Positions 24,656-33,745 of a stretch of DNA of 47,302 nt are shown here, piece by piece. Both the position numbers and the translations under genes were made by a program. The stretch lies in the NCBI GenBank assembly GCA_004558185.1, contig SFDP01000013.1, forward strand, positions 1-47,302, in the 5' to 3' direction. The notes under the pieces were generated by a model. That model was not told the origin of the DNA. It saw nothing but the letters and a program-made list of their open reading frames with translations, and ran no database searches. This DNA comes from Lachnospiraceae bacterium (GTDB lineage: Bacteria; Bacillota; Clostridia; Lachnospirales; Lachnospiraceae). The first letter of the stretch is position 1. Each line of letters opens with the position of its first letter.

Positions 24656-25366
24656 ATGAATTACGGTATGGGATACTATTATCATTATGACTGGACTTAT
24701 CTGCTGGTACTGGTTGGAGCCATTTTATCGATGGTGGCCTCAGCCAGAGTCAACAGTACCTTTAACAAATATGCCAGAGTTCGCAGTATGTGCGGAATGT
24801 CGGCAGCCCAGATTGCCAGAAAAATACTGGATCGAAATGGCCTGTCCAATATTCCCATAGAACAGATAGGAGGAAATTTATCGGATCATTATGACCCTGC
24901 CAGCAGGGTATTGCGACTGTCCGATTCTACCTATAATTCGGCCTCTGTAGCTGCAATAGGGGTAGCGGCTCATGAATGTGGCCATGCTTTGCAGCATCAG
25001 GAGGGTTATAAGCCCCTGACCTTTCGTAATACCATTGTACCGGCAGCAAATTTCGGCTCTAAGGCAGGAATTCCGCTGATCCTCATCGGGCTGATCTTTG
25101 GGGTAGGGGGGAATTTTCTGATTCAACTGGGAATTTGGGTATTTTCCCTTGCTGTTCTTTTTCAGATTGTTACCCTGCCGGTAGAATTTAATGCCTCAAA
25201 AAGAGCTCTTGTGATGCTGGAGGACTATGGGATTTTGGGAGAGCAGGAGAATCGTCAGGCGAAGAAGGTGCTTTCGGCAGCAGCAATGACCTATGTGGCA
25301 GCAGCAGCGGCCTCTATCCTACAGTTGTTAAGACTGGTGCTTCTGTTTGGGAAGAGAAGAGATTAA
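24656..25366 (+). CDS. Membrane zinc metallopeptidase (YugP-like)
   Basis: The protein matches the neutral zinc metallopeptidase family often called YugP. The HExxH-like zinc motif is in VAAHECGHALQHQEGY. The N-terminal membrane helix (YLLVLVGAILSMVASARVN) is followed by a conserved ARKILDRNGLSNI segment. Three more membrane segments follow, and a second metal ligand glutamate is plausible in LPVEFNASKRA. The ATG at 24656 has GGAGG eight bases upstream; further upstream in-frame starts lie before that ribosome site. The length is 236 aa. It lies between fmt and rsmB, a common Firmicutes arrangement. Substrates are unknown. Confidence 0.9.
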   Translation: MNYGMGYYYHYDWTYLLVLVGAILSMVASARVNSTFNKYARVRSMCGMSAAQIARKILDRNGLSNIPIEQIGGNLSDHYDPASRVLRLSDSTYNSASVAAIGVAAHECGHALQHQEGYKPLTFRNTIVPAANFGSKAGIPLILIGLIFGVGGNFLIQLGIWVFSLAVLFQIVTLPVEFNASKRALVMLEDYGILGEQENRQAKKVLSAAAMTYVAAAAASILQLLRLVLLFGKRRD

Positions 25367-25378
25367 GGGATAGGCATT

Positions 25379-26752
25379 ATGAAAGAAACCTGTAAAGTTA
25401 ATTCTCGGGAGCTGGTGCTTTCCATGCTGATGGAGATTGATGGGCAGAAGGAATTCAGCCATATTCTGCTGCGCCAGGTTCTGGATAAATACGATTATCT
25501 GCCGGGGAATGAAAAAGCCTTTATTAAGAGGTTGACGGAAGGAACTCTGGAAAGAAGACTGGAACTGGACTATATCCTCAACCAGTATTCCAGAGTGGAA
25601 GTTCACAGAATGAAGCCTCTGATAAGGGCTTTACTTCGCATGAGTGTGTACCAGCTAATCTATATGGATAATATCCCCGATTCGGCAGTTTGCAACGAGG
25701 CAGTGAAATTGGCTGTGAAGCACAAGTTTTCCTCCCTAAAGGGCTTTGTCAACGGTGTTCTTCGCAATATTGCCAGACAAAAAGAGAAGCTGTCTTATCC
25801 TTCCTATGAGGAAAATCCTTTGGAATACCTCTCCATCAGATATTCCATGCCTCTTTGGCTGGTGGAGCATTTTGTTCAACTTTATGGAGAAGAATTGACA
25901 GAGCAGCTATTACAGGCTTTTTTAGAAGAGCATCCGATAACGATAAGAGTAAAGGAGGAGTTGTCGGACAGGCAGCGAGAGGAGTTGAAGGATCGATGGC
26001 AGCAGCAGAAAATACGGGTCAAGCAGCACCCTTATCTGCCATATGCCTATTCCTGTGAGAAGCTGGAGGGCGTAAACCGCATGGCAGGTTTTCAGGAAGG
26101 GCTGCTCGGTGTCCAGGATGTAAGCAGTATGCTGGTAGCTCAAAGTGCAGAGATTAAGCAGGGAATGCGGATTCTGGATGTCTGTGGGGCACCTGGAGGT
26201 AAAGCGATTCATGCGGCACTAAAGCTGGAAGGCTCCGGCCAGGTAGTGGCCAGAGATCTGTCCGCGTATAAAATTGGATTAATTCAGAAAAATGCAAATC
26301 GTCAAAGGGTAGAGAACCTGATTGCTGAGGTTTGGGACGCTACTCTTTTTGATCCTGAAAAAGAGGAGTGGGCGGATATTCTGTTTTGTGACCTACCCTG
26401 TTCAGGATTGGGGATTATGGGAAAAAAGAGGGACATTAAGTACCGACTTACTCCTGAAAGCCTGGATGAGCTTGTGCGTTTACAGCGAAAGATCCTGACA
26501 GTGGTGTGGCCTTATGTGAAACCGGGAGGAATATTGATGTATAGTACCTGTACCATCAATCCCAGGGAGAATGAGGAGCAGGTACGATGGATTACCGAAA
26601 AGTTTCCTTTTGAAGTGGAACCCATGGCAGAAGGCTTGCCCGATGCACTGAGGAAATTAGAAACAGAGCAGGGATTGCAGCTATTGCCCGGACTACAGGA
26701 AACAGATGGTTTTTTTCTGGCCCGGCTACGCCGCAGAAAATCGGATGAATAG
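25379..26752 (+). CDS. rsmB: 16S rRNA m5C967 methyltransferase RsmB
   Basis: RsmB methylates cytosine 967 of 16S rRNA. The N-terminal NusB-like RNA-binding domain (about 1-140) contains AFIKRLTEGTLERRLELDYI and DSAVCNEAVKLAVKH. The SAM pocket is LDVCGAPGGKAIHAALK. The two catalytic cysteines are in FCDLPCSGLG and YSTCTINPRENEEQ. The length (457 aa) is normal. It starts 12 bp after the metallopeptidase gene and lies 45 bp before rlmN. Confidence 0.96.
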   Translation: MKETCKVNSRELVLSMLMEIDGQKEFSHILLRQVLDKYDYLPGNEKAFIKRLTEGTLERRLELDYILNQYSRVEVHRMKPLIRALLRMSVYQLIYMDNIPDSAVCNEAVKLAVKHKFSSLKGFVNGVLRNIARQKEKLSYPSYEENPLEYLSIRYSMPLWLVEHFVQLYGEELTEQLLQAFLEEHPITIRVKEELSDRQREELKDRWQQQKIRVKQHPYLPYAYSCEKLEGVNRMAGFQEGLLGVQDVSSMLVAQSAEIKQGMRILDVCGAPGGKAIHAALKLEGSGQVVARDLSAYKIGLIQKNANRQRVENLIAEVWDATLFDPEKEEWADILFCDLPCSGLGIMGKKRDIKYRLTPESLDELVRLQRKILTVVWPYVKPGGILMYSTCTINPRENEEQVRWITEKFPFEVEPMAEGLPDALRKLETEQGLQLLPGLQETDGFFLARLRRRKSDE

Positions 26753-26797
26753 ACGAGGATATGTCTAAAAGCAGCAGGATAGAAGTGAAGGAATAGC

Positions 26798-27823
26798 ATG
26801 GATATTAAGTCAATGACCTTAGAAGAAGTAAAACCGCTGGTGGAAGAGCTGGGTGAAAAGAGTTTTAGGGCAGCTCAGCTTTACCAGTGGTTACATGAAA
26901 AGCTGGCAGAAAGCTATGAAGAAATGTTGAATTTGCCCATCGATTTTCGCAGGAGGCTGGGAGAGCTAAAGCCTTTGGTAAAGCTGAGAACGGTTCAGGT
27001 TCAGGAGTCGGCTCAGGACGGAACCAGAAAGTATCTCTTTGAACTGCCTGACGGTAATCTGGTGGAAAGCGTATGGATGAAATATCACCATGGAAACAGT
27101 ATCTGCATTTCCTCTCAGGTAGGCTGTCGTATGGGCTGTCGATTCTGCGCTTCTACGCTGGATGGTCTGGAACGTAATCTTTTGCCCTCAGAGATGCTGG
27201 AGCAGATATATTGTATCGTTCGCCATACGGGAGAACGGGTGAGCAATATTGTGGTGATGGGGACAGGAGAACCATTGGATAATTATGAGCATTTACTGAG
27301 ATTTATCCGGCTGATCACCGTTCGGGGAGGATTAAATATCAGCCAGCGGAATATCACGGTTTCCACCTGTGGATTGGTTCCTCAGATAAAAAGGCTGGCA
27401 CAGGAAAAGCTGCAGATTACTTTGGCGCTATCTCTTCATGCACCCTTTGATGAAAAGCGAAGAGAGCTGATGCCAATAGCCAATCGCTATTCCTTGACTG
27501 AAGTAATTGAAGCCTGCAGATATTATGCTGAACAGACCGGAAGAAGAGTTACCTTTGAATATGCTCTGGTGGCAGGAGTCAATGACAGCAAGGAGGATGC
27601 CGCCGCTCTGGAGAGACTGCTGAAGCCGTTAAACTGCCATGTTAATCTGATTCCGGTAAATCCGATCAAGGAGAGAGAGTATCGGCAGTCTGCGAGGACT
27701 CACATTGAGGCATTTAAAAAGCATCTTGAAAAAAATAAAATAAATGTTACTATTAGAAGGGAAATGGGTCGGGATATTGACGGTGCCTGTGGGCAATTAC
27801 GCAGACGGCACATAAAGAATTGA
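26798..27823 (+). CDS. rlmN: Dual-specificity 23S rRNA/tRNA m2A methyltransferase RlmN
   Basis: RlmN is a radical SAM enzyme that makes 2-methyladenosine at 23S position 2503 and in some tRNAs. The cluster motif CRMGCRFCAST is intact. VVMGTGEPLDNYEH is the glycine-rich SAM segment. The mechanistic C-terminal cysteine is in GRDIDGACGQL. The length is 341 aa. The surrounding operon links ribosome modification to cell-wall kinase genes, an order well known in Firmicutes. Confidence 0.97.
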   Translation: MDIKSMTLEEVKPLVEELGEKSFRAAQLYQWLHEKLAESYEEMLNLPIDFRRRLGELKPLVKLRTVQVQESAQDGTRKYLFELPDGNLVESVWMKYHHGNSICISSQVGCRMGCRFCASTLDGLERNLLPSEMLEQIYCIVRHTGERVSNIVVMGTGEPLDNYEHLLRFIRLITVRGGLNISQRNITVSTCGLVPQIKRLAQEKLQITLALSLHAPFDEKRRELMPIANRYSLTEVIEACRYYAEQTGRRVTFEYALVAGVNDSKEDAAALERLLKPLNCHVNLIPVNPIKEREYRQSARTHIEAFKKHLEKNKINVTIRREMGRDIDGACGQLRRRHIKN

Positions 27824-27851
27824 TGCGTGAACACGCAGATGGGTAGACAGC

Positions 27852-28580
27852 ATGGGGAAAACAGTTTCGATAACGGATATTGGGCGAAAAAGAAAACTGA
27901 ATCAGGATTATGTATTTATCGCAGACCTTCCGGTGGGGAAGCTGCCTAACCTGTATCTGGTAGCAGACGGAATGGGAGGCCATAATGCAGGAGGATTTGC
28001 CTCCAGATATGCAGTAGAAACCATTGTAGAACAGATTAACCGTTCCCAGGAGGAGGGAGCTTTTTCTCTGCTTTATGAGGCTATTGAGGAGGCTAATTTC
28101 CAGGTAAGAAGAAAGGCTTTGGAGGATGAATCCATGAGTGGTATGGGTACTACTCTTGTGGCGGCAACCATAGAGGGTGACAGACTGCAGGTGGCTAATG
28201 TAGGAGACAGCAGATTGTATCTGGTAGGGGATACCATCAGACAGATTACAACGGATCACAGCCTGGTAGAGGAAATGGTTCGTATGGGAGGAATTAACAG
28301 AGAACAGGCACGGAACCATCCAGATAAGAATATAATAACAAGAGCCATAGGTGCAGGAGAAGAGATCAAGCCGGATTTTTTTGAGGTAAGGCTGAGTAAG
28401 AACGATCGTATTTTCATGTGCACCGATGGGGTAAGCAATATGCTCACGGATGAGGAGATTTTTCGTATCCTGCAGGAGCCGGGAGGAGAAGAAGAGCAGG
28501 TTCGCCGAATTGTGCAGGCGGCCAATGAGCAGGGCGGCAGGGATAACATGGGCGTAATCTTGATTACTCCTGATATTTAG
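27852..28580 (+). CDS. prpC: PP2C-type Ser/Thr protein phosphatase
   Basis: This PPM-family phosphatase opposes the kinase encoded next to it. The metal-binding motifs are VADGMGGHNAG, SGMGTTLVAA, VGDSRLYL, TDHSLVEEMVRMG, CTDGVSNML and DNMGVILI. The 242-aa length matches B. subtilis PrpC. It lies 17 bp before prkC, so both are made together. Confidence 0.96.
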   Translation: MGKTVSITDIGRKRKLNQDYVFIADLPVGKLPNLYLVADGMGGHNAGGFASRYAVETIVEQINRSQEEGAFSLLYEAIEEANFQVRRKALEDESMSGMGTTLVAATIEGDRLQVANVGDSRLYLVGDTIRQITTDHSLVEEMVRMGGINREQARNHPDKNIITRAIGAGEEIKPDFFEVRLSKNDRIFMCTDGVSNMLTDEEIFRILQEPGGEEEQVRRIVQAANEQGGRDNMGVILITPDI

Positions 28581-28597
28581 AGGTTTGGAGGTTTTTC

Positions 28598-30574
28598 ATG
28601 ATCAAAATAGGTATGCTGATTGGAGAACGGTATGAGATTTTGGAAAAGATCGGTACCGGGGGAATGTCAGATGTTTATAAAGCAAAATGCCATAAGCTGA
28701 ACCGTTTTGTAGCGGTAAAGGTACTGAAACAGGAATTTAGTGAAAATGAGAATTTTGTTTCCAAATTCAAGGTTGAAGCTCAGGCGGCAGCAGGCCTTAT
28801 GCACCCGAATATCGTAAATGTATACGATGTAGGGAATGAAAATGGAATTTACTATATCGTTATGGAGCTGGTAGAGGGTATTACCCTGAAAAAGTATATT
28901 GAAAAGAAGGCCCGCCTTTCCGTAAAGGAAGCAATCAGTATTGCGATTCAGGTATCTATGGGGATTGAAGCTGCCCATAATAATCATATTATCCATCGGG
29001 ATATTAAGCCCCAGAATATTATTATTTCCAAAGACGGTAAGGTGAAGGTGACTGACTTTGGCATAGCGAAGGCGGCTACCAGCAACACCATTACCTCTAA
29101 TGTAATGGGGTCGGTTCATTATACCTCTCCTGAGCAGGCCAGAGGAGGCTTCAGTGATGAAAAAAGCGATATATATTCTCTGGGGATCACACTCTTTGAA
29201 ATGCTTACCGGAAGAGTACCATTTAATGGGGATACAACGGTGGCTATTGCCATTAAACATATCCAGGAGCCTATACCCAGTCCCAGGGAATATGTGCCAG
29301 AAATTCCCATCAGTGTGGAACAGATCGTCTATAAGTGTACACAAAAGAGCCCGGACAGACGTTACCAGTCCATGGGAGAATTGACGGAGGATCTGAAACG
29401 GTCTTTAATGACCCCGGATGAAGACTTTGTGAAAATGGCAGATCCGGATGAGGAGGCTTCAACCAGAGTAATCGGCGCCGGAGACGTTAAGGAAATTAAA
29501 AAGCAGGTACAAAAAAGAAGCAGTGTGACAGGCGATTCTATTCGCCTGAGAAAAGAAGTGGAAGAGGAGAGAAGCCGAAAGAAAAAAGTAAAGACGACGA
29601 AGCAGAGCGAGCTTGAGGAAGAAGATGAGGATGAGGAATATGACCCCAGAATGGAGAAGATCATTACGATCTTAGCGGTTATTGCGGCAATTATTATAGG
29701 GGTTATCGTCATTTTTTTGGTGGGAAGAGCTATGGGAGTCTTTCCGTCAGGCGGTTCAGAGCAGCAGACAGAGGTAAATACAGAGCAGTCCTCCCAGGAG
29801 AACCAGACGGAGAACGAAGCAGGAGGATTTTTAAGCGGGCAGGAAACGGTAGGTCTTCCCAATGTAGAAGGCTGGCCCTTTGCAGAGGCCTCTGCAAAGC
29901 TGAAGCAGAGTGGCTATGAGGTGGCAAAGGAGGAGGTTTTTTCCGATACGATAGAAAGCGGTAATGTGGTTTCTCAAAGCCCTCAGGCAGGAACCCAGCT
30001 AAAAAGTGGGGAAAAGGTGACCCTGCGGGTCAGCCTGGGAAAGGAACAGACTCAGGTACGGGTTCCCAACGTGATTGGCCTTAGCGAGATGGATGCGGTG
30101 GTTACTCTGACGGAGGCCGGACTTAAGCCCGGTGAAATTACTCAGACAACCAATGATGATCCTACTCTGGTGGATATGATTTGTTACCAGAGCTATTCGG
30201 TGGGAGCCTACGTGGAGGCCGGCACAGCTATTGATCTGAAGGTCAGCGTGGGCGTAGGAGAGAGCACCTACAGCTTTGTGGGAAGTATTGCGGGACCAGG
30301 AGAGGAGGATGCAGACTATGTATCCGGAACAGAGACCATTGTTATCCTTTCCACTTCTGCAGGAGTGGAGATTCATCGTACTACAGCCACAGCCTTTCCT
30401 TTGAACTTAAACGTAACCGGAATAAAGGGCGCAGAGGACGGAATCATTACTTTCGTCTATACGGTTACCCTGCCGGGGACTACAACCACCAATGAGGCAG
30501 GTGAAATCATAACTATTCCCGGTGTAACCGAAGAACGCAGAGTAAACCGGGCGGTGAGATTTGCGAAGGAATAA
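28598..30574 (+). CDS. prkC: PASTA-domain Ser/Thr kinase PrkC
   Basis: PrkC is a membrane kinase that senses peptidoglycan fragments. The cytoplasmic kinase domain (about 10-270) has the glycine loop IGTGGMSDVYKA, the HRDIKPQN catalytic loop, and DFGIA. A charged juxtamembrane linker with RKKKVKTTKQ precedes the membrane helix (about 355-380). At least two PASTA repeats follow, seen as GLPNVEGWPFAEASAKL and VPNVIGLSEMDAVVTL. A threonine-rich C-terminal domain of about 110 residues has no repeat match. The length is 658 aa. It is followed four bases later by rsgA. Confidence 0.96.
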   Translation: MIKIGMLIGERYEILEKIGTGGMSDVYKAKCHKLNRFVAVKVLKQEFSENENFVSKFKVEAQAAAGLMHPNIVNVYDVGNENGIYYIVMELVEGITLKKYIEKKARLSVKEAISIAIQVSMGIEAAHNNHIIHRDIKPQNIIISKDGKVKVTDFGIAKAATSNTITSNVMGSVHYTSPEQARGGFSDEKSDIYSLGITLFEMLTGRVPFNGDTTVAIAIKHIQEPIPSPREYVPEIPISVEQIVYKCTQKSPDRRYQSMGELTEDLKRSLMTPDEDFVKMADPDEEASTRVIGAGDVKEIKKQVQKRSSVTGDSIRLRKEVEEERSRKKKVKTTKQSELEEEDEDEEYDPRMEKIITILAVIAAIIIGVIVIFLVGRAMGVFPSGGSEQQTEVNTEQSSQENQTENEAGGFLSGQETVGLPNVEGWPFAEASAKLKQSGYEVAKEEVFSDTIESGNVVSQSPQAGTQLKSGEKVTLRVSLGKEQTQVRVPNVIGLSEMDAVVTLTEAGLKPGEITQTTNDDPTLVDMICYQSYSVGAYVEAGTAIDLKVSVGVGESTYSFVGSIAGPGEEDADYVSGTETIVILSTSAGVEIHRTTATAFPLNLNVTGIKGAEDGIITFVYTVTLPGTTTTNEAGEIITIPGVTEERRVNRAVRFAKE

Positions 30575-30577
30575 TAT

Positions 30578-31456
30578 ATGCAGGGAAGGATCGTTAAGGG
30601 GATAGCCGGGTTTTACTACGTTTTTATTCCCGGTGTGGGAATACTGGAATGTAAAGCCAAAGGGATATTCCGTAAAAATAAATTGAAGCCGTTGGTAGGG
30701 GATCGGGTTTTAGTTACTTTACTGAATAAAGAAGAAAAAACAGGAAATATTGAAGAGATTTTGGAACGGGAGAATGAATTGATTCGCCCGGCGGTGGCGA
30801 ATATAGACCAGGCATTGGTTGTTTTTGCCTTAAAAAGCCCGGAGCCTAATTTTAACCTGCTGGATCGTTTCTTACTGATGATGAAGCAAAAGGGTCTGCC
30901 TTGTATTCTGGCATTTAACAAGGCAGACTTAGTGGGAGAAGACAGACTGGCTGAAATCAGAAGCCTTTATGAAAAGAGTGGTCACCCAATATTCTTTATC
31001 AGTGCCAAAAACGAGATGGGGTTACTGGAACTGAAAGATGCTCTTTTGGGGAAAATAACCACTTTGGCAGGACCCAGTGGGGTAGGTAAATCTTCATTAA
31101 TTAACAGCCTTCAGACCGGGGTCAGTATGGAAACGGGAACAGTCAGCGAAAAAATTCAGCGAGGCAAACATACTACCCGCCATTCAGAGCTTATTCCCAT
31201 TGATGAAGACAGCTTTATTCTGGACACCCCGGGCTTTACTTCTCTTTCGGTTTTTAATCTGGAGAAGGAAGAATTGGAAAGCCTCTATTCTGAATTTGAG
31301 CCTTACCGTAAGCATTGTCGTTTCACCCCATGCAGCCATACACATGAACCGGATTGTGCCGTTAAAGAGGCTCTGGAACAAGGTGAAATCAGCAGAGTAC
31401 GTTATGAAAACTACCAGCAGATTTATGAAGAGCTGAAGGAGAAAAAGAAGTATTGA
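30578..31456 (+). CDS. rsgA: Ribosome small subunit GTPase RsgA
   Basis: RsgA is a circularly permuted GTPase that checks 30S maturation. The N-terminal OB fold (VKGIAGFYYVFIPG) is followed by the permuted G motifs: FNKAD (G4), SAKN (G5), GPSGVGKSSLIN (G1) and DTPGF (G3). The zinc site is in CRFTPCSHTHEPDCAV. The length is 292 aa. In most relatives rpe and thiN follow; here the terminator at 31483-31521 and foreign DNA come instead. Confidence 0.97.
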   Translation: MQGRIVKGIAGFYYVFIPGVGILECKAKGIFRKNKLKPLVGDRVLVTLLNKEEKTGNIEEILERENELIRPAVANIDQALVVFALKSPEPNFNLLDRFLLMMKQKGLPCILAFNKADLVGEDRLAEIRSLYEKSGHPIFFISAKNEMGLLELKDALLGKITTLAGPSGVGKSSLINSLQTGVSMETGTVSEKIQRGKHTTRHSELIPIDEDSFILDTPGFTSLSVFNLEKEELESLYSEFEPYRKHCRFTPCSHTHEPDCAVKEALEQGEISRVRYENYQQIYEELKEKKKY

Positions 31457-31482
31457 TAAAGTCATATAGTTTCATTGATTTG

Positions 31483-31521
31483 CACCACAAATTTGGAATA
31501 ATTTTTGATTTGTGGTGTTTT
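31483..31521 (+). terminator. Terminator at the end of the backbone operon
   Basis: CACCACAAAT (31483-31492) pairs perfectly with ATTTGTGGTG (31508-31517) and leads into TTTTAG. It marks the last clear backbone feature before the accessory mosaic. Confidence 0.82.
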
Positions 31522-31577
31522 AGTATATGCTATTTCTGGATGATATGTGATTTCAAAGCAATTCTAAAGTTTAAAAA

Positions 31578-32083
31578 GTGATGTGGACTCTTATAGGCGA
31601 GGAAGATCAAACTGTAGCTGAAATAGTACAGGGGATGTATTATGAAGGATTTGGCTTTATTCATTTCTGTGTACAATCTATTCCGACTATACTTATTGAG
31701 CTGGCAGCTATTGTTGGTGCTATTGTTGATATTGTGTTGGTTGGAATACCGGCTAGGGGTCCAAATGGACTTGAGGCAGGACCGCTTTCTGATTTTATTC
31801 GCAAGAAATTTGATGAGGTGTTCTTTCAGCTATTGCTAAGCAGATAATTCATTTTAAGTCTGACATTACAACCTCTATGGGATTACCTGCTCCATTGATG
31901 GGACTGTTTAACTTATTGCAATTTGGAAAAATCGGAGAAGAAGAGCAGACAGTAGCAGAAATTGTCCAGGGAACGTATTATGATGGTTTTGATTTTATTC
32001 ATTTCTGCTCACAATCAATGTCTGTGATAGTAATAGAATTAATTGTAAGGCTTGGTTATGCCATAAAGAGAATAAAGGAACAG
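31578..32083 (+). pseudogene. Collapsed fragments of paralogues of the 39779-41140 protein
   Basis: Three pieces of one protein family stand in the wrong order. Bases about 31593-31703 encode IGEEDQTVAEIVQGMYYEGF and on to IPTILIEL, which matches the middle-to-late part of the protein at 39779-41140. Bases about 31704-31817 encode AIVDIVLVGIPARGPNGLEA, which matches its earlier part. After a frame change, about 31830-32083 encode LKQIIHFKSDITTSMGLPAP onward and a second IGEEEQTVAEIVQG copy. The arrangement is best read as two tandem paralogues that lost their ends by deletion. The last piece is joined in frame to an ADP-ribosylglycohydrolase fragment. No good ribosome site stands before 31578. 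Confidence 0.75.
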
Positions 32084-32470
32084 CGACCTGTCCTTGGAGC
32101 ATTGCTGGAGGAAGGAATTGATAATGGCTTGAAATATTATGGAAGAGATATCAGCAATCTGACAGAGATGGCTTATCTGGGAAGATTATTTCATTTATTT
32201 GAGTTTAAAGATCTTCCGGAGGAGCAGATTAGAACTTCTGGATATGTAATTGATTCTATCGAGGCTGCTGTATGGTGTCTGATTACAATGGATTCTTATA
32301 AGGAATGTATACTTAAAGCTGTTAATCTCGGAGATGATACGGATACAGTGGCTGCAATCACTGGAGGACTTGCAGGATTATATTATGGTTATGAAGAGAT
32401 TCCGAAGGAGTGGCTAGCGGTGATTAAAAAGTGCGAGTGCATTGAGGGAATGTGCGAAGGATTGGAGTGA
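32084..32470 (+). pseudogene. ADP-ribosylglycohydrolase, C-terminal fragment
   Basis: From the RPVLGALLEEGI segment on, the frame that opens at 31877 continues as the C-terminal third of a DraG-like ADP-ribosylglycohydrolase. NLGDDTDTVAAITGGLAGLY is the family's metal-binding aspartate motif, and LFEFKDLPEEQIRTSGYVID and IEAAVWCLI are family blocks. The N-terminal part with the first metal site is absent, so the fragment is not expected to hydrolyse ADP-ribose links. An in-frame fusion product from 31877 (197 aa) could still be translated. The gene ends seven bases before the PARG-like gene. Confidence 0.8.
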
Positions 32471-32476
32471 TTATAG

Positions 32477-33745
32477 ATGGATAGAAGAACGAAGAATGTA
32501 GAAATTTTTAAGGATTCTGTCGAACTTATGAATGGCAGCAGTAGGCTGCAGCAGGCGATTAAGGAATCTGTAAATAAACAAAAGTTATATTTGGAAGCAG
32601 AAGAGATTGTGGTTCCTGAAAGCAAAGGACTTAGTTGTAAGACTGTGGTCTCAACGAAGAGAAGCTTTGAGGCAGCATCTGCTTATGCAAGAGCCGGTAA
32701 GAGAGTTGCGGTACTTAATTTTGCGTCCTCCACAAATCCTGGTGGCGGTGTAACACATGGAAGCTCTGCTCAGGAGGAATGTCTTTGCAGATGCAGTACA
32801 CTGTATCATTGTCTGGATATTGATATGATGTGGGACAAGTTCTATAAGCCTCATCGTAAAGCTGGTGATCCGCTTTATAATGAGGACTGTTTGTATACAC
32901 CGGGAGTGACTGTATTTAAGAGTGATATTTCCTTCCCGGAGAGGATGGAAGAAAAGGATTGGTATCAGGTAGATGTAATCACCTGTGCAGCACCTAATCT
33001 AAGAGATATGCCAAGCAACTTAATGAATCCTTTTGCCGGCAATGCTCCTGCTGATATTGAAGAGGATGGTTTGTATGGGCTTCATTTGCAGAGATTAGAA
33101 AGAGTATTCCGAGTGGCAGCAGCAAACGGTGCAGAAGTTCTTATCTTAGGAGCTTTTGGATGTGGAGCTTTTTGCAATCCACCAGCGGTTGTTGCTAGAG
33201 CCTTCAAAGAGGTACAGGAGAAATATGCTTCATATTTTGAGACAATTGAGTATGCTGTATTCTGCGGTAGTCATGAAACTCAGAATTATGATGCCTTCTG
33301 CAAAGTGTTTGGAGCAGAAAAGAAATATGATTTGAGTAGATTTATTGAAGCTCATAAAAAGGATTATCAGAGAGCACTTGGGGAGGTTAGGGCAGGATAT
33401 AAGCGCACACATTGGATGTGGTATATCTTCCCTCAGATTGCAGGACTTGGCTTTAGTAGAACTTCTCAGTTTTATTCGATATCGGATTTAGGAGAAGCTA
33501 AGGCATATTTGCAGAATGAGGTGCTTGGTACGCATATGAAGGAACTGTGTGAGTCACTTTTGGCACTTGAGACAAATGATGCAGTGGAAGTATTTGACTG
33601 GCCAGATGATATGAAATTGAAATCTTGTATGACTTTATTTGAATTAGCAGATCCGGAGCAGGAACTATTTGGTGCTGTGCTGGATAAGCTCTTTGATGGG
33701 GGAAGAGATGAGAATACCATCGAATTATTAAAAAACAAAAAATAA
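32477..33745 (+). CDS. PARG-like (TIGR02452) domain fused to DUF1810
   Basis: The N-terminal part (about 1-275) matches TIGR02452, the microbial poly(ADP-ribose) glycohydrolase-like macrodomain family. The signature glycine triplet is at residues 89-91 in STNPGGGVTHG and the catalytic QEE at 99-101. VLILGAFGCGAFCNPP is the second ADP-ribose loop. Residues about 285-420 form DUF1810, with KRTHWMWYIFPQIAGLGFS. Both catalytic motifs look intact. The protein probably removes or handles ADP-ribose groups; substrates are unknown. The start follows a poor ribosome site seven bases after the DraG fragment, which suggests the two were once coupled. The GC content is lower than in the backbone. Confidence 0.88.
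   Translation: MDRRTKNVEIFKDSVELMNGSSRLQQAIKESVNKQKLYLEAEEIVVPESKGLSCKTVVSTKRSFEAASAYARAGKRVAVLNFASSTNPGGGVTHGSSAQEECLCRCSTLYHCLDIDMMWDKFYKPHRKAGDPLYNEDCLYTPGVTVFKSDISFPERMEEKDWYQVDVITCAAPNLRDMPSNLMNPFAGNAPADIEEDGLYGLHLQRLERVFRVAAANGAEVLILGAFGCGAFCNPPAVVARAFKEVQEKYASYFETIEYAVFCGSHETQNYDAFCKVFGAEKKYDLSRFIEAHKKDYQRALGEVRAGYKRTHWMWYIFPQIAGLGFSRTSQFYSISDLGEAKAYLQNEVLGTHMKELCESLLALETNDAVEVFDWPDDMKLKSCMTLFELADPEQELFGAVLDKLFDGGRDENTIELLKNKK

Noticed and set aside
28667..29344. 225-residue minus-strand ORF inside prkC
   Set aside because: It lies antisense to the conserved kinase domain and follows from codon bias of prkC.
31578..31847. Intact 89-residue protein
   Set aside because: It is made of a late and an early piece of a larger family in permuted order and lacks a ribosome site, so I treat it as a deletion product.
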